Shown: positions 36,621-45,523 of the stretch, in pieces
Layout of the letters: each line of letters begins with the position of its first letter
How positions within the stretch are numbered: position 1 is the first letter of the stretch
Assembly (NCBI RefSeq): GCF_011764445.1
Contig: NZ_BLPG01000001.1
Span: forward strand, 186,001-250,000
Reading direction: 5' to 3'
Source: Phytohabitans rumicis
Lineage (GTDB): Bacteria > Actinomycetota > Actinomycetes > Mycobacteriales > Micromonosporaceae
Length of the DNA: 64,000 bases
Made by a program: the position numbers and the translations under genes
Notes under the pieces: model-generated
The model's input: the letters and a program-made list of their open reading frames with translations, nothing else
Databases searched by the model: none
What the model was told of the DNA's origin: nothing

Positions 36621-37390
36621 GCGCCGCGAACGTCGCCCTGGTCACCGGCGCGGCCGGCGGGATCGGCGCCGCGGTGGCGCGCACGCTGGCCGGAGGCGGC
36701 GCCCGGACGGCCGTGGTGGACGTGGACGCGGCCGGGGCGGCCCGGATCGCCGCCGACCTGAGCGCGCGCGGGCACGACGCCAAGGCGTACCGGGCGGACG
36801 TGCGCGACAGCGCGGCCGTCGAGCACCTCGTCGGCCGGGTCGAGGACGAACTGGGCCCGATCGGCGTCCTGGTCAACGTAGCCGGGGTGCTGCGCACCGG
36901 GTCCATCGTGGACTCCACCGACGCGGACTGGCGGGCGGTCTTCGACGTCAACCTGGCCGGCGTCGTGCACTGCTGCCGGGCGGTCGCCCGGCGGATGGTG
37001 CCCCGCCGGTCCGGCGCCATCGTCACGGTCGGCTCCAACGCGGCCGGCGTGCCCCGGACGGGCATGGCGGCGTACGCGGCGTCCAAGGCGGCTAGCGCCC
37101 ACTTCACCCGCTGCCTCGGGCTGGAACTGGCCCAGCACGGCATCCGCTGCAACGTGGTGGCGCCCGGGTCCACCGACACCGCGATGCAACGGTCGATGTG
37201 GACTGGCGGCGTCGACGCCGCGGCCGTGGTCCGGGGCTCCCCGGCGGCGTACAAGGTGGGCATCCCGCTGGGCCGGTTGGCGCAGCCGGAGGACGTCGCC
37301 GACGCGGTCGCCTTCCTCGCCTCCGACCGGGCCAGGCACATCACCATGCAGGAGCTGTACGTCGACGGCGGCGCCGCGCTGCGCGGCTGA
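36617..37390 (+). CDS. SDR oxidoreductase, probable 2,3-dihydro-3-hydroxyanthranilate dehydrogenase
   Basis: 257 residues, classical short-chain dehydrogenase: [12 protein letters not shown] cofactor loop, NVAGVL, catalytic Ser in VTVGSNAAG, YxxxK in AYAASKAAS, and a C-terminal DGGAAL. It resembles the 2,3-dihydro-2,3-dihydroxybenzoate dehydrogenase (EntA/DhbA) group. Between PhzE/PhzD and an aromatic product, the expected reaction is oxidation of trans-2,3-dihydro-3-hydroxyanthranilate to 3-hydroxyanthranilate. Adjacent to phzD (12 bases), which supports this. Confidence 0.8.
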   Translation: MSAANVALVTGAAGGIGAAVARTLAGGGARTAVVDVDAAGAARIAADLSARGHDAKAYRADVRDSAAVEHLVGRVEDELGPIGVLVNVAGVLRTGSIVDSTDADWRAVFDVNLAGVVHCCRAVARRMVPRRSGAIVTVGSNAAGVPRTGMAAYAASKAASAHFTRCLGLELAQHGIRCNVVAPGSTDTAMQRSMWTGGVDAAAVVRGSPAAYKVGIPLGRLAQPEDVADAVAFLASDRARHITMQELYVDGGAALRG

Positions 37391-37402
37391 AAGGAGAACC
37401 CG

Positions 37403-38068
37403 ATGAGCATTCCGGCCATCCGGCCGTACCCGATGCCGACCGAGGCCGACCTCGGCGCCAGCGTGCCGTCCTGGCGGCCGGACGCGGGGCGGGCGCTGCT
37501 GCTGATCCACGACATGCAGCGGTACTTCGTCGACCTGTTTCCGGCCGGCGAGGCGCCGATGCGGGACCTGCTGGCCAACCTGCGGCGCATCCGGCACGCC
37601 GCGACCGCGCTGGGGATGCCCGTGGTCTACACGGCGCAGCCGGGCCGGATGAGCCGGCGGCGGCGCGGCCTGCTGCGCGACTTCTGGGGTCCGGGGATGC
37701 GTTCGGACGGGCCCGACCGCGAGATCGTTTCCGCGCTCCGGCCGGGACCGGGCGACGTGCTGGTCGAGAAGTGCCGGTACAGCGCGTTCCACGACACCGG
37801 CCTCGCGGAGGTCCTCCGGACGCACCGGCGCGACCAGCTGATCGTGTGTGGCGTGTTCGCGCACATCGGCTGTCTCATGACGGCGTGCGACGCGTTCACC
37901 CGCGACGTGGAGCCGTTTCTGATCGCCGACGCGGTGGCCGACTTCACCGCGCCGGACCACCGGATGGCGCTGGAGTACGCGGCGCGCACGTGTGCGGTCA
38001 CCATGACGACCGGCCGGCTACTGGATCTGCTCGTCGCCCGGGACGATCCGGGCCAGCTCGACGCGTGA
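37403..38068 (+). CDS. phzD: Isochorismatase-family hydrolase (PhzD)
   Basis: 221 residues, AAGGAG before ATG. Catalytic features: Asp in LLLIHDMQRYF, Lys in VEKCRYSAFHDTGL, and the Cys-position segment VCGVFAHIGCLMTA, where the nucleophile-position residue is Ala-His (as in PhzD/EntB) rather than the Cys of nicotinamidases. N-terminal AIRPYPMPTEADL is typical of PhzD. It removes pyruvate from 2-amino-2-deoxyisochorismate to give trans-2,3-dihydro-3-hydroxyanthranilate. Last gene of the operon; its 3' end overlaps the convergent LuxR gene by about 50 bases. Confidence 0.9.
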   Translation: MSIPAIRPYPMPTEADLGASVPSWRPDAGRALLLIHDMQRYFVDLFPAGEAPMRDLLANLRRIRHAATALGMPVVYTAQPGRMSRRRRGLLRDFWGPGMRSDGPDREIVSALRPGPGDVLVEKCRYSAFHDTGLAEVLRTHRRDQLIVCGVFAHIGCLMTACDAFTRDVEPFLIADAVADFTAPDHRMALEYAARTCAVTMTTGRLLDLLVARDDPGQLDA

Positions 38069-38260
38069 GACGATGCCGAGCTTCCGGAAGATCTGCCGCA
38101 GGTGGTAGTTCACCGTGTGCGGCGACAGTTGCAGGCGCCGCGCGATCTGCTGGTTGGTGAGCGCCTGGCTGACCAGCCGGGCGACCGCGCGCTGGGTGTC
38201 GGACAGCGCGGCCCATCCGCCCGCGCCGGTGTGCGTACCGAGCATGCTGACGACGATCAC
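38018..38260 (-). CDS. Stand-alone LuxR-type HTH protein
   Basis: 80 residues from GTG 38260, with AAAAGGAG six bases upstream. It consists almost only of a LuxR/GerE DNA-binding domain: ALSDTQRAVARLVSQA, NQQIARRLQLSPHTVNYHLRQIF. There is no receiver or sensor domain. The domain resembles the C-terminus of the LAL regulator in this cluster (SPHTV..HLR.IF.K.G..SRV). Convergent with and overlapping phzD. Likely a cluster regulator; an inhibitor or partner of the LAL protein is possible. Confidence 0.75.
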   Translation of the reverse strand: MIVVSMLGTHTGAGGWAALSDTQRAVARLVSQALTNQQIARRLQLSPHTVNYHLRQIFRKLGIVSRVELARIVPGDEQIQ

Positions 38261-38334
38261 CGTAGGCTCCTTTTCCTCGCCGGTACGCCGATCGTGCGCG
38301 CGCCGGCCGCCGAAGATGGCCCAGTAGTAGGGGA

Positions 38335-39065
38335 TCAGGCGGTCAGACTTCGTACGTCCTCGGCGCCGTCGCCGAGGACGCGCAACGCCGGCACGTCCAC
38401 CACGGTGATCTGCCGGTAGCCCGTCCGGATCACGCCGCACTCGCGCAGCTCGCGGAACGCCTTCTGCACGGTGGCCTCGGCGACGCCGATCATCGTGGCC
38501 AGCTCGGGTTGGCTCAGCGGTACGCCGAGGCTCAGTCCGTCGTCGGTCTGCCGGCCACAGGTCGTGGCGATCTCGACCAGCAGCCGGGCGAGGCGCACCT
38601 CGGCCGGGTACGCGGCAAAGTCCGACCGGCGCTGGTTGGACCAGCGCAGCCGCTCCCCAGGGCCGCCGCCATGTTCAGCGCCGCCGCGGGGTTCTCCCGC
38701 AGGAACCGCCGGAACTCGCCCTTGGACAGCACGCAGGAGGTGACCCGGCCGCAGGTGGTGACGGTCGCCATCCGGGGCCGGCCGGTCAGCGCCGCCATCT
38801 CGCCGAGGATGTCGCCCGGCATCCGGATGGCCATCAGCACCTCGACACCGTCGAGCACGTTGGTGACCTTCACGAACCCGCGGATCAGCACCTCCACGTG
38901 CGTGCTGAGCTCGCCCTCGCGCAGCAGCGGGCGGCCGGCCCCGAACTGCCGCCGGACGCCGCTGGCAAGCAGTTCGGCGCACTTGTCCGGGGGCAGCGAC
39001 GCCAGGAAGCTGCCCGGCGTCCACCCGGGTCCGAACTGGCGGTTCATCGGCTTCACCGGCTTCAT
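38335..39065 (-). CDS. Crp/Fnr-family transcriptional regulator (one apparent frameshift)
   Basis: About 243 residues after repairing one lost G in the GGGG run near 38658. Start at MKPVKPMNR (39065) or MNRQFG (39047). N-terminal cyclic-nucleotide-binding fold: FGAGRPLLREGELSTHVEVLIRGFVKV, IRMPGDILGEMAAL, TTCGRVTSCVLSKGEFRRFL. C-terminal winged helix: LSQPELATMIGVAEATVQKAFREL. The effector could be a cyclic nucleotide; a nucleotide-cyclase-like gene is 0.7 kb away. It overlaps or abuts the transmembrane effector gene and is on the same strand. Confidence 0.85.
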
Positions 39066-39069
39066 CGCC

Positions 39070-39582
39070 TCATCGCCCCCAGCCCGCCGTCACGGCCACC
39101 AGCATGACAAGCATGGCGAGCAGTGTCAGCAACACCGAGCCCTGCAGCAGCCGGTGCTTGCGCCAATTCAGCCGGCTCATCCTGATCAGCTGGGTGGACA
39201 GCGCCCGCACCTCGTCCCGTTCCGTCAGCACGGCCAGCCGCGACTCCAGCGCCACCGGCTGCCACAGCCGCAGATGTCCGAAGTAGATCCAGTGCTGGCC
39301 GCATTCGCGCCGGTGCCGGCGTACCGCGCCCAGGGCGGGCAGGATGGCCGTCGCGGCGAAGCCCATCGCGGTCAGCAGCAGCACCATCGCCCCGGCCACG
39401 GCGCCCGGCCGGGCGCCGACGAGCGCCGGCGGCGACGTCGACACGAAGATGAGCACACCGCCCTGGAACGCCAGCATGATGGATGCCTTCATGTCCACCT
39501 TGGCCGTCCACGACTCCAGTGCCGTGTGCACCCGCCAGGCGAACTCCGCCGGCGAGGAGTCCATCGTCCGATCCGGTCTCAC
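39070..39582 (-). CDS. Pycsar-type transmembrane effector (PycTM/DUF5706-like)
   Basis: About 170 residues from GTG 39582 (GGGAG seven bases upstream; an ATG at 39615 is an alternative). The N-terminal AWRVHTALESWTAKVDMKASIMLAF is the diagnostic segment of PycTM domains. Two hydrophobic segments follow, then a charged middle region, and a third hydrophobic helix at the C-terminus (LLQGSVLLTLLAMLVMLVAVTAG). In Pycsar defence, cyclic CMP or UMP triggers the effector to disrupt the membrane. A cyclase-like gene is divergently transcribed next to it. Confidence 0.75.
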   Translation of the reverse strand: MRPDRTMDSSPAEFAWRVHTALESWTAKVDMKASIMLAFQGGVLIFVSTSPPALVGARPGAVAGAMVLLLTAMGFAATAILPALGAVRRHRRECGQHWIYFGHLRLWQPVALESRLAVLTERDEVRALSTQLIRMSRLNWRKHRLLQGSVLLTLLAMLVMLVAVTAGWGR

Positions 39583-39799
39583 GGTCACGCTCCCACCCCA
39601 TCCTGCCCCGCCCATGAGCCCAGCGTGACGGCGGTAGCACGCTCAGATGTACCAGGATTACGGGTTCAGCCGGATATATCATTCGGTGAAACTCGTGGGC
39701 GGTACGATGATCCGCCATTCCATCCGGCCGTTACGCGCATTGATTCCGGGTTTGGGAGCGTGCCAGACTGCACGGGCCCAATTCCGTAGGAGGCACCGC
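39583..39799. promoter_or_regulatory. Divergent promoter region, PycTM effector / cyclase-like gene
   Basis: 217 bases, AT-richer than the neighbours, with stretches such as GGATATATCATT at about 39671-39682. The cyclase-like gene has GGAGG before its GTG. No clear -35/-10 pair or known operator could be assigned. Confidence 0.35.
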
Positions 39800-41110
39800 G
39801 TGACGACAACGGATGCGGCGATTTACCTTGCGCCGCTGCGATCTTCCGACATTCTCGCGTACGCCGACCTGGGTACTCCGGACGAGCGTGGCGCCCACCG
39901 TCACGGCTTTCTCCGGGAAACCGGCGTCCATTGTGGGCGGCCACTCGTCTATCCGATCCAGCCCGCCGAGCTTCCGCCATTCCTGCGTACCCGGGCGGAG
40001 TCGACCGGTTGCCGCTATCACGGCGCGGTGTTCGCGTTCGACCTCGACGCGCTTCCGTCGGGAATCCGATACTCGCGGGCCCGGTTCGAGGTGGCCTTCG
40101 GCGACGAGCGGGCACTGGCCGTCCAGGTGCACGCCGACGGCGACGCGCTCGGGCTGCTGTACGGCGGCGGCGCGCCCACGCCGTTCTCGCTCACCGCCTC
40201 CCGCGTGGTCCGGGCGGTCCGGGCCAGACCCGGCTGGCTGGCCCGCCTCGCCCCGCGCGGCGGCCAGGCCCGCGCCTGGGTCTCCGGCGTGCAGAGCAAC
40301 GCGTTCCGCTGGACGTACGACGATCCGCGCGGCGACACGCTGGTCCCCCGCCACTACGCCATGCACGCGCTCGTCGAGGTCCCGCCGGACCTGAGCGCGC
40401 TCGACGGCACGCTCGGCGTCCAGGTCGAGCTGTCCGCGTCCAGCCCCACTCCGCCGGCCGGCATGCGCGAGGCGGTGCCGTTCGTCATCCCGCTGGCCCC
40501 CGGCGGGCCCCGGCCGCCCGCCGAGCCCGCGCTGGTACGCCTGTGCCTGTCCGCGGACGTCGAGGGCTACAGTCGCCGGCCGAACGACATCGCCGAGGCC
40601 ACCCAGCGGCGCCTGGTCGACGTGCTCGCCCGGGCCCGCCGGCACGCCGGGCTCGACGAGGACGGCGTGCACCGGCAGCCGCAGGGCGACGCGGAGTTCG
40701 CGATCCTGCCGGCCGGCCTGGACGAGTCGGTCGTCATCCCCCGGCTGGTGCAGGGGTTGGCCGGCGCCCTGCGGGACGTCAATCGAGACCTCAACTCGCT
40801 GGCCCGGATCCGGCTGCGGGTCGCGCTCCACCGTGGACTGATGAAGCCCGGTGCCAGCGGCTGGGTGGGGTCGGCGCCGATCGCGGTGCACCGGATCCTG
40901 GACTCCCCGCCGCTGCGGGCCGCTCTGCGCGACAACCCCGCGTCCGACTTCGTGCTGGGCGTGCCCGATGTGCTCTTCCAGGACGTCATCGCGCACTCGT
41001 ACGCCGGCCTGCCCGCCGACGACTTCACCCCGATGACGGTCGACCTGCCCGACAAGTCGTTCGTCGAGCACGCCTGGCTGTACGTGCCCGCTATCGCCCC
41101 ACGTGCGTGA
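39800..41110 (+). CDS. Nucleotide-cyclase-like protein with N-terminal beta domain
   Basis: 436 residues from GTG 39800 (TAGGAGG upstream). Residues 1-245 are beta-rich and not recognised. Residues about 250-435 resemble a class III nucleotide cyclase: VRLCLSADVEGYSRR supplies the first metal Asp, QPQGDAEFAILP the second, and RLRVALHRGLM and WVGSAPIAVHRILDS correspond to later strands, but the usual N...R pair in the VNLAARL segment is only partly kept (R present). It could therefore make an unusual cyclic nucleotide or be a degenerate sensor. It is divergent from the PycTM effector and overlaps the CHAT gene tail to tail by 20 bases. Confidence 0.6.
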   Translation: MTTTDAAIYLAPLRSSDILAYADLGTPDERGAHRHGFLRETGVHCGRPLVYPIQPAELPPFLRTRAESTGCRYHGAVFAFDLDALPSGIRYSRARFEVAFGDERALAVQVHADGDALGLLYGGGAPTPFSLTASRVVRAVRARPGWLARLAPRGGQARAWVSGVQSNAFRWTYDDPRGDTLVPRHYAMHALVEVPPDLSALDGTLGVQVELSASSPTPPAGMREAVPFVIPLAPGGPRPPAEPALVRLCLSADVEGYSRRPNDIAEATQRRLVDVLARARRHAGLDEDGVHRQPQGDAEFAILPAGLDESVVIPRLVQGLAGALRDVNRDLNSLARIRLRVALHRGLMKPGASGWVGSAPIAVHRILDSPPLRAALRDNPASDFVLGVPDVLFQDVIAHSYAGLPADDFTPMTVDLPDKSFVEHAWLYVPAIAPRA

Positions 41111-44100
41111 AGCCCGCCCAGGACACCGGGTGGGCCAGCGACTCCTGGCGGCAGTAGGCCGCCAGGTCGGCCGGCATTCCCGGCGGCGGCCGGCGGCCCG
41201 GGTCGAGCATCCACAGCTGCGCCGCGTGCAGCGCCTCGGCCGGCGGGCGGGATTCGGCGTTCAGGTGGTGGTGCAGCATGAACATCAGCAGCGACGTGCC
41301 CGCGTCCGGCACCGGCCAGAGCGAGCCGAACACGGTGTGCGCGCCGGCGGCCAGGAACGCCGACGCGAGGCTGAACGCCTCGTCGTAGTCCTCGCCGGCC
41401 AGGTTCGTCGTGCAGGCGGCGAGGAATACCTGGTCGATGACCAACTCGGCCACCCGGGACGCCTCGATCAGCTCACCCGCGGTCAGCCGCGCGCCGCCCG
41501 CCAGCGCCAGGTGTGCCTCGGCCGGGCGGCGCGGGTCGACGTACCCGTGGCAGGCAAGGTGCAACATGGACGGACCGGTGGCGCTCACGATCCAGTCGAA
41601 CACCTGCGCCGGGGTGCCGTCCGCGCCGGGTTCGTCCGCGAGCCGGCCCAGGTAGCGGCCGTACCGGTAGAAGGCTTGGTGCACGGCGCGCGCCTCCATG
41701 CCGGCGAAGGCCAGGTCGCCACCCGGATCGCCGACCACCAGCGCGGACCGGATCGGCCGTACCTCGTGCCGGGCGGCGGCGGACAGCATCCGCGCCGACG
41801 GAATGTACGAGAACACCATGTCCTGTACCGCGTACCGGCGCGCCCGACCCCGACCGCGGTGCGCGGCGTGCCACGGGACCAGCGCGAGCACCCCCATCGG
41901 CACCAGTACGAGGTGGGCCGGCCGGTCCTGGCGCCACTGGCTCGCCAGGTGGACCAGCGTGCCGGTGGCGGCCTGCCACGCCCAGGCACACAGCTCGTCG
42001 AGGGCCGCCCCGGCCACGCCCGAGCCCGCTCTCGCCCGCGCGAACCGCTCGACCGGGGTGCCCGGCCCGGTCACCAGCCACGGCAGCCGCACCACCCGCA
42101 CCACCCCGGAGGCCGCCACGACCACCGCGGCGCCGGGCAGGCCGGGCGTCGCGGGTACCAGATAGGCGAGCGCGTCGGCACCGACGGCGGCCAGGGACCG
42201 GGCGACCTGGTCGACGCGGACCGGCTCGCCCACGCCGCCGGCGCCCAGCGCGCGCAGTACCCGGGCCCGCAGGTCGTCCGGCAGCTCGCCGGCGCCGCCG
42301 GTGAGAAGCTGGCCGCCCAGCTGGTCGCGGCCCCGCCCGCCGGTGGCACGCCACTCCGCGGCCAGTGCCGCGTGGCCCCGGTCGGCCAGCTGGTCGGCCA
42401 CGTCGCGTGAGGCGGTCGCCGCGTGCAGCACCAGGCCGCGACCGGCGTCCAGCGCGGCCACCAGGTCCTCGTGCGCCCCGCCGGCAAGCGCCCACCCGGC
42501 CACGATCAGGGCGTCCTTGGCGGCCGCCCGCGCCGCCTCGATGGCGTGCTCGGTGCCGGCTTGCAGCATCACCCGCTGCGCGTGGCTGGCGAGGGCCGAC
42601 ATGGCGCTCTCCCGGGCGGGCCCGGGGTCGGCGCCGGCGAGCCGGGACGCCGCCGCCAGGCGGAGCGCCGCGTCCGGCCACAATGGATGCTCCGGCCCGC
42701 GCATGATCGCGCACGCCTCGGCGTAGTAGCGGTGCGCCTGTTCCGCCGCGGCGCGTTCGCCCCGGTGGCGCTGGGCGAGCTCCATGTGCGCCAGGGCCGT
42801 CGGGAGCACCACGAGCAGGCGCAACGGGTGCCTGGTCGGCACCCAGCTGGCGAGCGCCTCCAACTGGGCCGCCGTCGCCCGGAGCTCGGCCAGGTCGCCG
42901 CGCGCGGCCGCCCGCACGAGCCGCGACATGGGAACGCTCACCAGGTCCACGATCCGCAGGCCACCGGCGTACCCGTCCGGCAAGGGCTCGTCGAGGGACA
43001 GCTCGACGGCGGGCACGGGTTCGCCGTTCATGGCCGCCAGCAGGCGCCGCCCGAGCCGCAGCATGGCGACGACCGGGCCGTACGCCTGCGGCGGCTGGGG
43101 CAGCTCGGCCAGCCGCCACTCGGCCTCCTGGACCAGCGCGCCGAAGCCGGCCGTATCGCCCGTGCTGCCGCGCTGGAACGCTTCGAGGAGCAGAGCCAGC
43201 ACGTCCGCCTCGGTTTCCGGCCCGATCTCGTCACCTTCCGCCGGCTGGTCCTGGCGGGCACGCCGATTCATCGCGTCGAGGTCGCGCAGGTCCCCGCGGC
43301 TATTGCCGCGGGCGTGCACCGCCATCGACAATATCCACGAGAGGTCGCCCCGGAACTCGGTCAGATGCTTGGACTTGAGGGCCTGGGCCAGCCGCTCGAC
43401 GCCCCGCCCGCCGGCCGGTTGGCCGCTTTCCACCTCGATGGTGTGCTCGTACAGGCCGTTCGCGACGTCGAGAAAGGCCGGCCACAGCTCGGGTGGCCGG
43501 CGTACCTGCTCGGCGAGCGTGAGCAGGCCGCGGACCCGCGCCGGGTCGAACCACCCGAGATTGTGGCCGATGATCCACATCTCGCCGAAGCCGGCCATCC
43601 CGCCCAGGATCCCGCGCGTGTCGGGGTCGGCGCCGACCGCGCGGTCGAGGGCGGCTCGGGCCTCCGCCAGCAGCTGCCGGTACCGGATCGCGCTCTGCAC
43701 CACCGTGTCGTGCGGCAGCAGCTCGTCGCGTATCACCATGTTCTGCACGATGGCCAGCCGGGCGATGTGCGCCGAGACGACGTCCTCGTCGCACAGCCCG
43801 CCCCGCAGCGCCCGGCTCACGCACCGGTCGGCGGCTTCCAGGCTGCCGGGCGCCTCGCCCGCCGTCCACCTGGTGTGGTGGGTACGGCCCAGCTCCAGCC
43901 AGCGGGCGGCGGCGGTGGCCTCGTCCGGGCAGTCGCGCAGTGAGCGTTCGAGCAGGCGTACGGCCTCGGCCAGGTCGCGCGGGTCGCCCCGCTCGCGCAG
44001 CAGCCGGGCGCACGCCTCCGCCGCCCAGCCGTCGTCCTCGTGGGTGAGCACCACCGTCCAGGCAGCGATCGCCCGGTCGAGGTCGTCGCGGTCGCCGGCC

Positions 44101-44867
44101 AGCTCCCACCGCCTGCCGTGGCACAGGGCCTGGTTCTCGTGCGCCGACACCCACGTTGGCCGCCCGGCGTCGCTCAGCTCGACGGCCCGCCTACCGGCCA
44201 CTATGGACAGATCGAGGAGCTTCGGGTCGTCGTCCAGGAGGGCGCTCTCCCGGTACGCGGCGGCCAGCCGGAACGCGCCCATCGCGATCCACGGCGCGTC
44301 GTCGGGCAGCCCCGGCAGTGCCGCCGCCAGCGCCATCACACCCTGGTCCAGGTCGGCCCGGTCCTCGGTGATCTCGTGGCGTTCCAGGGCGACGAGGCCG
44401 AGGATCATCCCGGTGTACGCGGCGACCCGCGGGTCCGCTTCGCCGGCCGCCAGCCGCCGCACGTCCACGGCCACGTCGCGCACCAGCAGGGACGGGTGCG
44501 GCCCGCCCGCCTCGCCGTACCGCAGCAGCCAGAACCGGCTCCAGTGCGTGCTGGCGAGCGCGATCGCGACCACGCCGCGGTCGGGGTCGCCCGGGGGCAG
44601 CTCGGTGTGCAGCCGGTCGTACCAGTCGATGGCTCGCACGCAGTCGTCGACCGAGCCGTCCTCGTCGGCGCGCCGCTCGTAGCCGGAGCCGAGCGCCCAC
44701 CACCACCGCGTCCGGTCCGGGTGCTCGGGCGCGGCCGCGGCCGCGCGCTCCAGCTGGGCCAGGCCGGCGTCGATGCAGGCCCGATCGCCGTCCTCGTCGG
44801 CGGCGGCGACCAGGGCGCAGCCGAGCCGGCCCAGTTCCTCCGCCGCGGCCGGGTCGGGTGCCGTCAT
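41091..44867 (-). CDS. TPR-CHAT protease (caspase-like)
   Basis: 1258 residues; the ATG at 44867 overlaps the vWA stop (ATGA). About 950 residues of TPR-like helical repeats (WALGSGYERRADEDGSVDDCV, AIAAWTVVLTHEDDGW) precede a CHAT domain from about 980. The catalytic pair is present: His in MLHLACHG (about 1107) and Cys in VFLAACTTN (about 1152). CHAT proteases cleave after activation by partner sensors; known TPR-CHAT proteins act in CRISPR-guided and other bacterial death systems. Here the operon partners are vWA and membrane GTPase, so nucleotide-gated activation is inferred. Confidence 0.9.
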   Translation of the reverse strand: MTAPDPAAAEELGRLGCALVAAADEDGDRACIDAGLAQLERAAAAAPEHPDRTRWWWALGSGYERRADEDGSVDDCVRAIDWYDRLHTELPPGDPDRGVVAIALASTHWSRFWLLRYGEAGGPHPSLLVRDVAVDVRRLAAGEADPRVAAYTGMILGLVALERHEITEDRADLDQGVMALAAALPGLPDDAPWIAMGAFRLAAAYRESALLDDDPKLLDLSIVAGRRAVELSDAGRPTWVSAHENQALCHGRRWELAGDRDDLDRAIAAWTVVLTHEDDGWAAEACARLLRERGDPRDLAEAVRLLERSLRDCPDEATAAARWLELGRTHHTRWTAGEAPGSLEAADRCVSRALRGGLCDEDVVSAHIARLAIVQNMVIRDELLPHDTVVQSAIRYRQLLAEARAALDRAVGADPDTRGILGGMAGFGEMWIIGHNLGWFDPARVRGLLTLAEQVRRPPELWPAFLDVANGLYEHTIEVESGQPAGGRGVERLAQALKSKHLTEFRGDLSWILSMAVHARGNSRGDLRDLDAMNRRARQDQPAEGDEIGPETEADVLALLLEAFQRGSTGDTAGFGALVQEAEWRLAELPQPPQAYGPVVAMLRLGRRLLAAMNGEPVPAVELSLDEPLPDGYAGGLRIVDLVSVPMSRLVRAAARGDLAELRATAAQLEALASWVPTRHPLRLLVVLPTALAHMELAQRHRGERAAAEQAHRYYAEACAIMRGPEHPLWPDAALRLAAASRLAGADPGPARESAMSALASHAQRVMLQAGTEHAIEAARAAAKDALIVAGWALAGGAHEDLVAALDAGRGLVLHAATASRDVADQLADRGHAALAAEWRATGGRGRDQLGGQLLTGGAGELPDDLRARVLRALGAGGVGEPVRVDQVARSLAAVGADALAYLVPATPGLPGAAVVVAASGVVRVVRLPWLVTGPGTPVERFARARAGSGVAGAALDELCAWAWQAATGTLVHLASQWRQDRPAHLVLVPMGVLALVPWHAAHRGRGRARRYAVQDMVFSYIPSARMLSAAARHEVRPIRSALVVGDPGGDLAFAGMEARAVHQAFYRYGRYLGRLADEPGADGTPAQVFDWIVSATGPSMLHLACHGYVDPRRPAEAHLALAGGARLTAGELIEASRVAELVIDQVFLAACTTNLAGEDYDEAFSLASAFLAAGAHTVFGSLWPVPDAGTSLLMFMLHHHLNAESRPPAEALHAAQLWMLDPGRRPPPGMPADLAAYCRQESLAHPVSWAGFTHVGR

Positions 44868-45504
44868 GAGGCGCCGCGCCGGGTGAGCGCGGTCATGCTG
44901 GCGACCATCGACGAGATGCCGGTGGCCACGCCGTCGATACCGGCCACCACCATGGCCTCGGCGGGGTCGGACGCGATGGCGCGCAGCGCCGCGGCGGCGT
45001 GCTCCCCCAGGCCCCGCACGATGATGCGGATGCCGGCGGCCTGGGCCTCGCGCGCCAGTTCGAGCGACGGCGCGACCGGCCCGATGTCGCCGTCGCCGAA
45101 GATGGCCATCACCCGGTCCCGGTGCGGTCCCGCAGCTCCCGCATGCCCAGGCGGAGCGTGTGGGTGACATCGTTGCCGCCGGCCGCCACCGCGGACCGGA
45201 GCGCGGTGAGCACCGGCGCCGGATCCCGGGTCAGCGGCACGAATCCGGCCACCTGGTGATGCCACAGGACCAGACCGATCGCGTAGTGCGCGGCCAGCGC
45301 CTCGGCGACGAAGCGCTCCGCGCCGGCGACCGCGTGCTGCAGCCGGGTCCGCGCACCGCCGTCGGCGCACGCCATGGACCCGCTGACGTCGATGCACAGC
45401 AGCACGCTTCCGCCGTACCGTTCCTGGAGCTTGCGCAGGTGCCGGCCGGGCGGGCACTGGGTCAGGCCGATCCCGGCGAACGGCCGGCGGATCCAGTCGG
45501 ACAT
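44864..45504 (-). CDS. vWA-domain protein (locus B, one apparent frameshift)
   Basis: About 213 residues after restoring one G near 45118. Starts MSDWIRRPFAGIGLTQ; metal-site motif DVSGS near residue 40, Thr-equivalent at GGNDVTHTLR, and FGDGDIGPVAP after the break; ends SMTALTRRGAS. It aligns along its whole length with the locus-A vWA protein (12904-13560). It sits between the membrane GTPase (about 19 bases) and the CHAT protease (ATGA overlap). Adaptor between GTPase and protease is inferred. Confidence 0.82.
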
Positions 45505-45523
45505 GTCAGTCGCGCCCTTTCCC

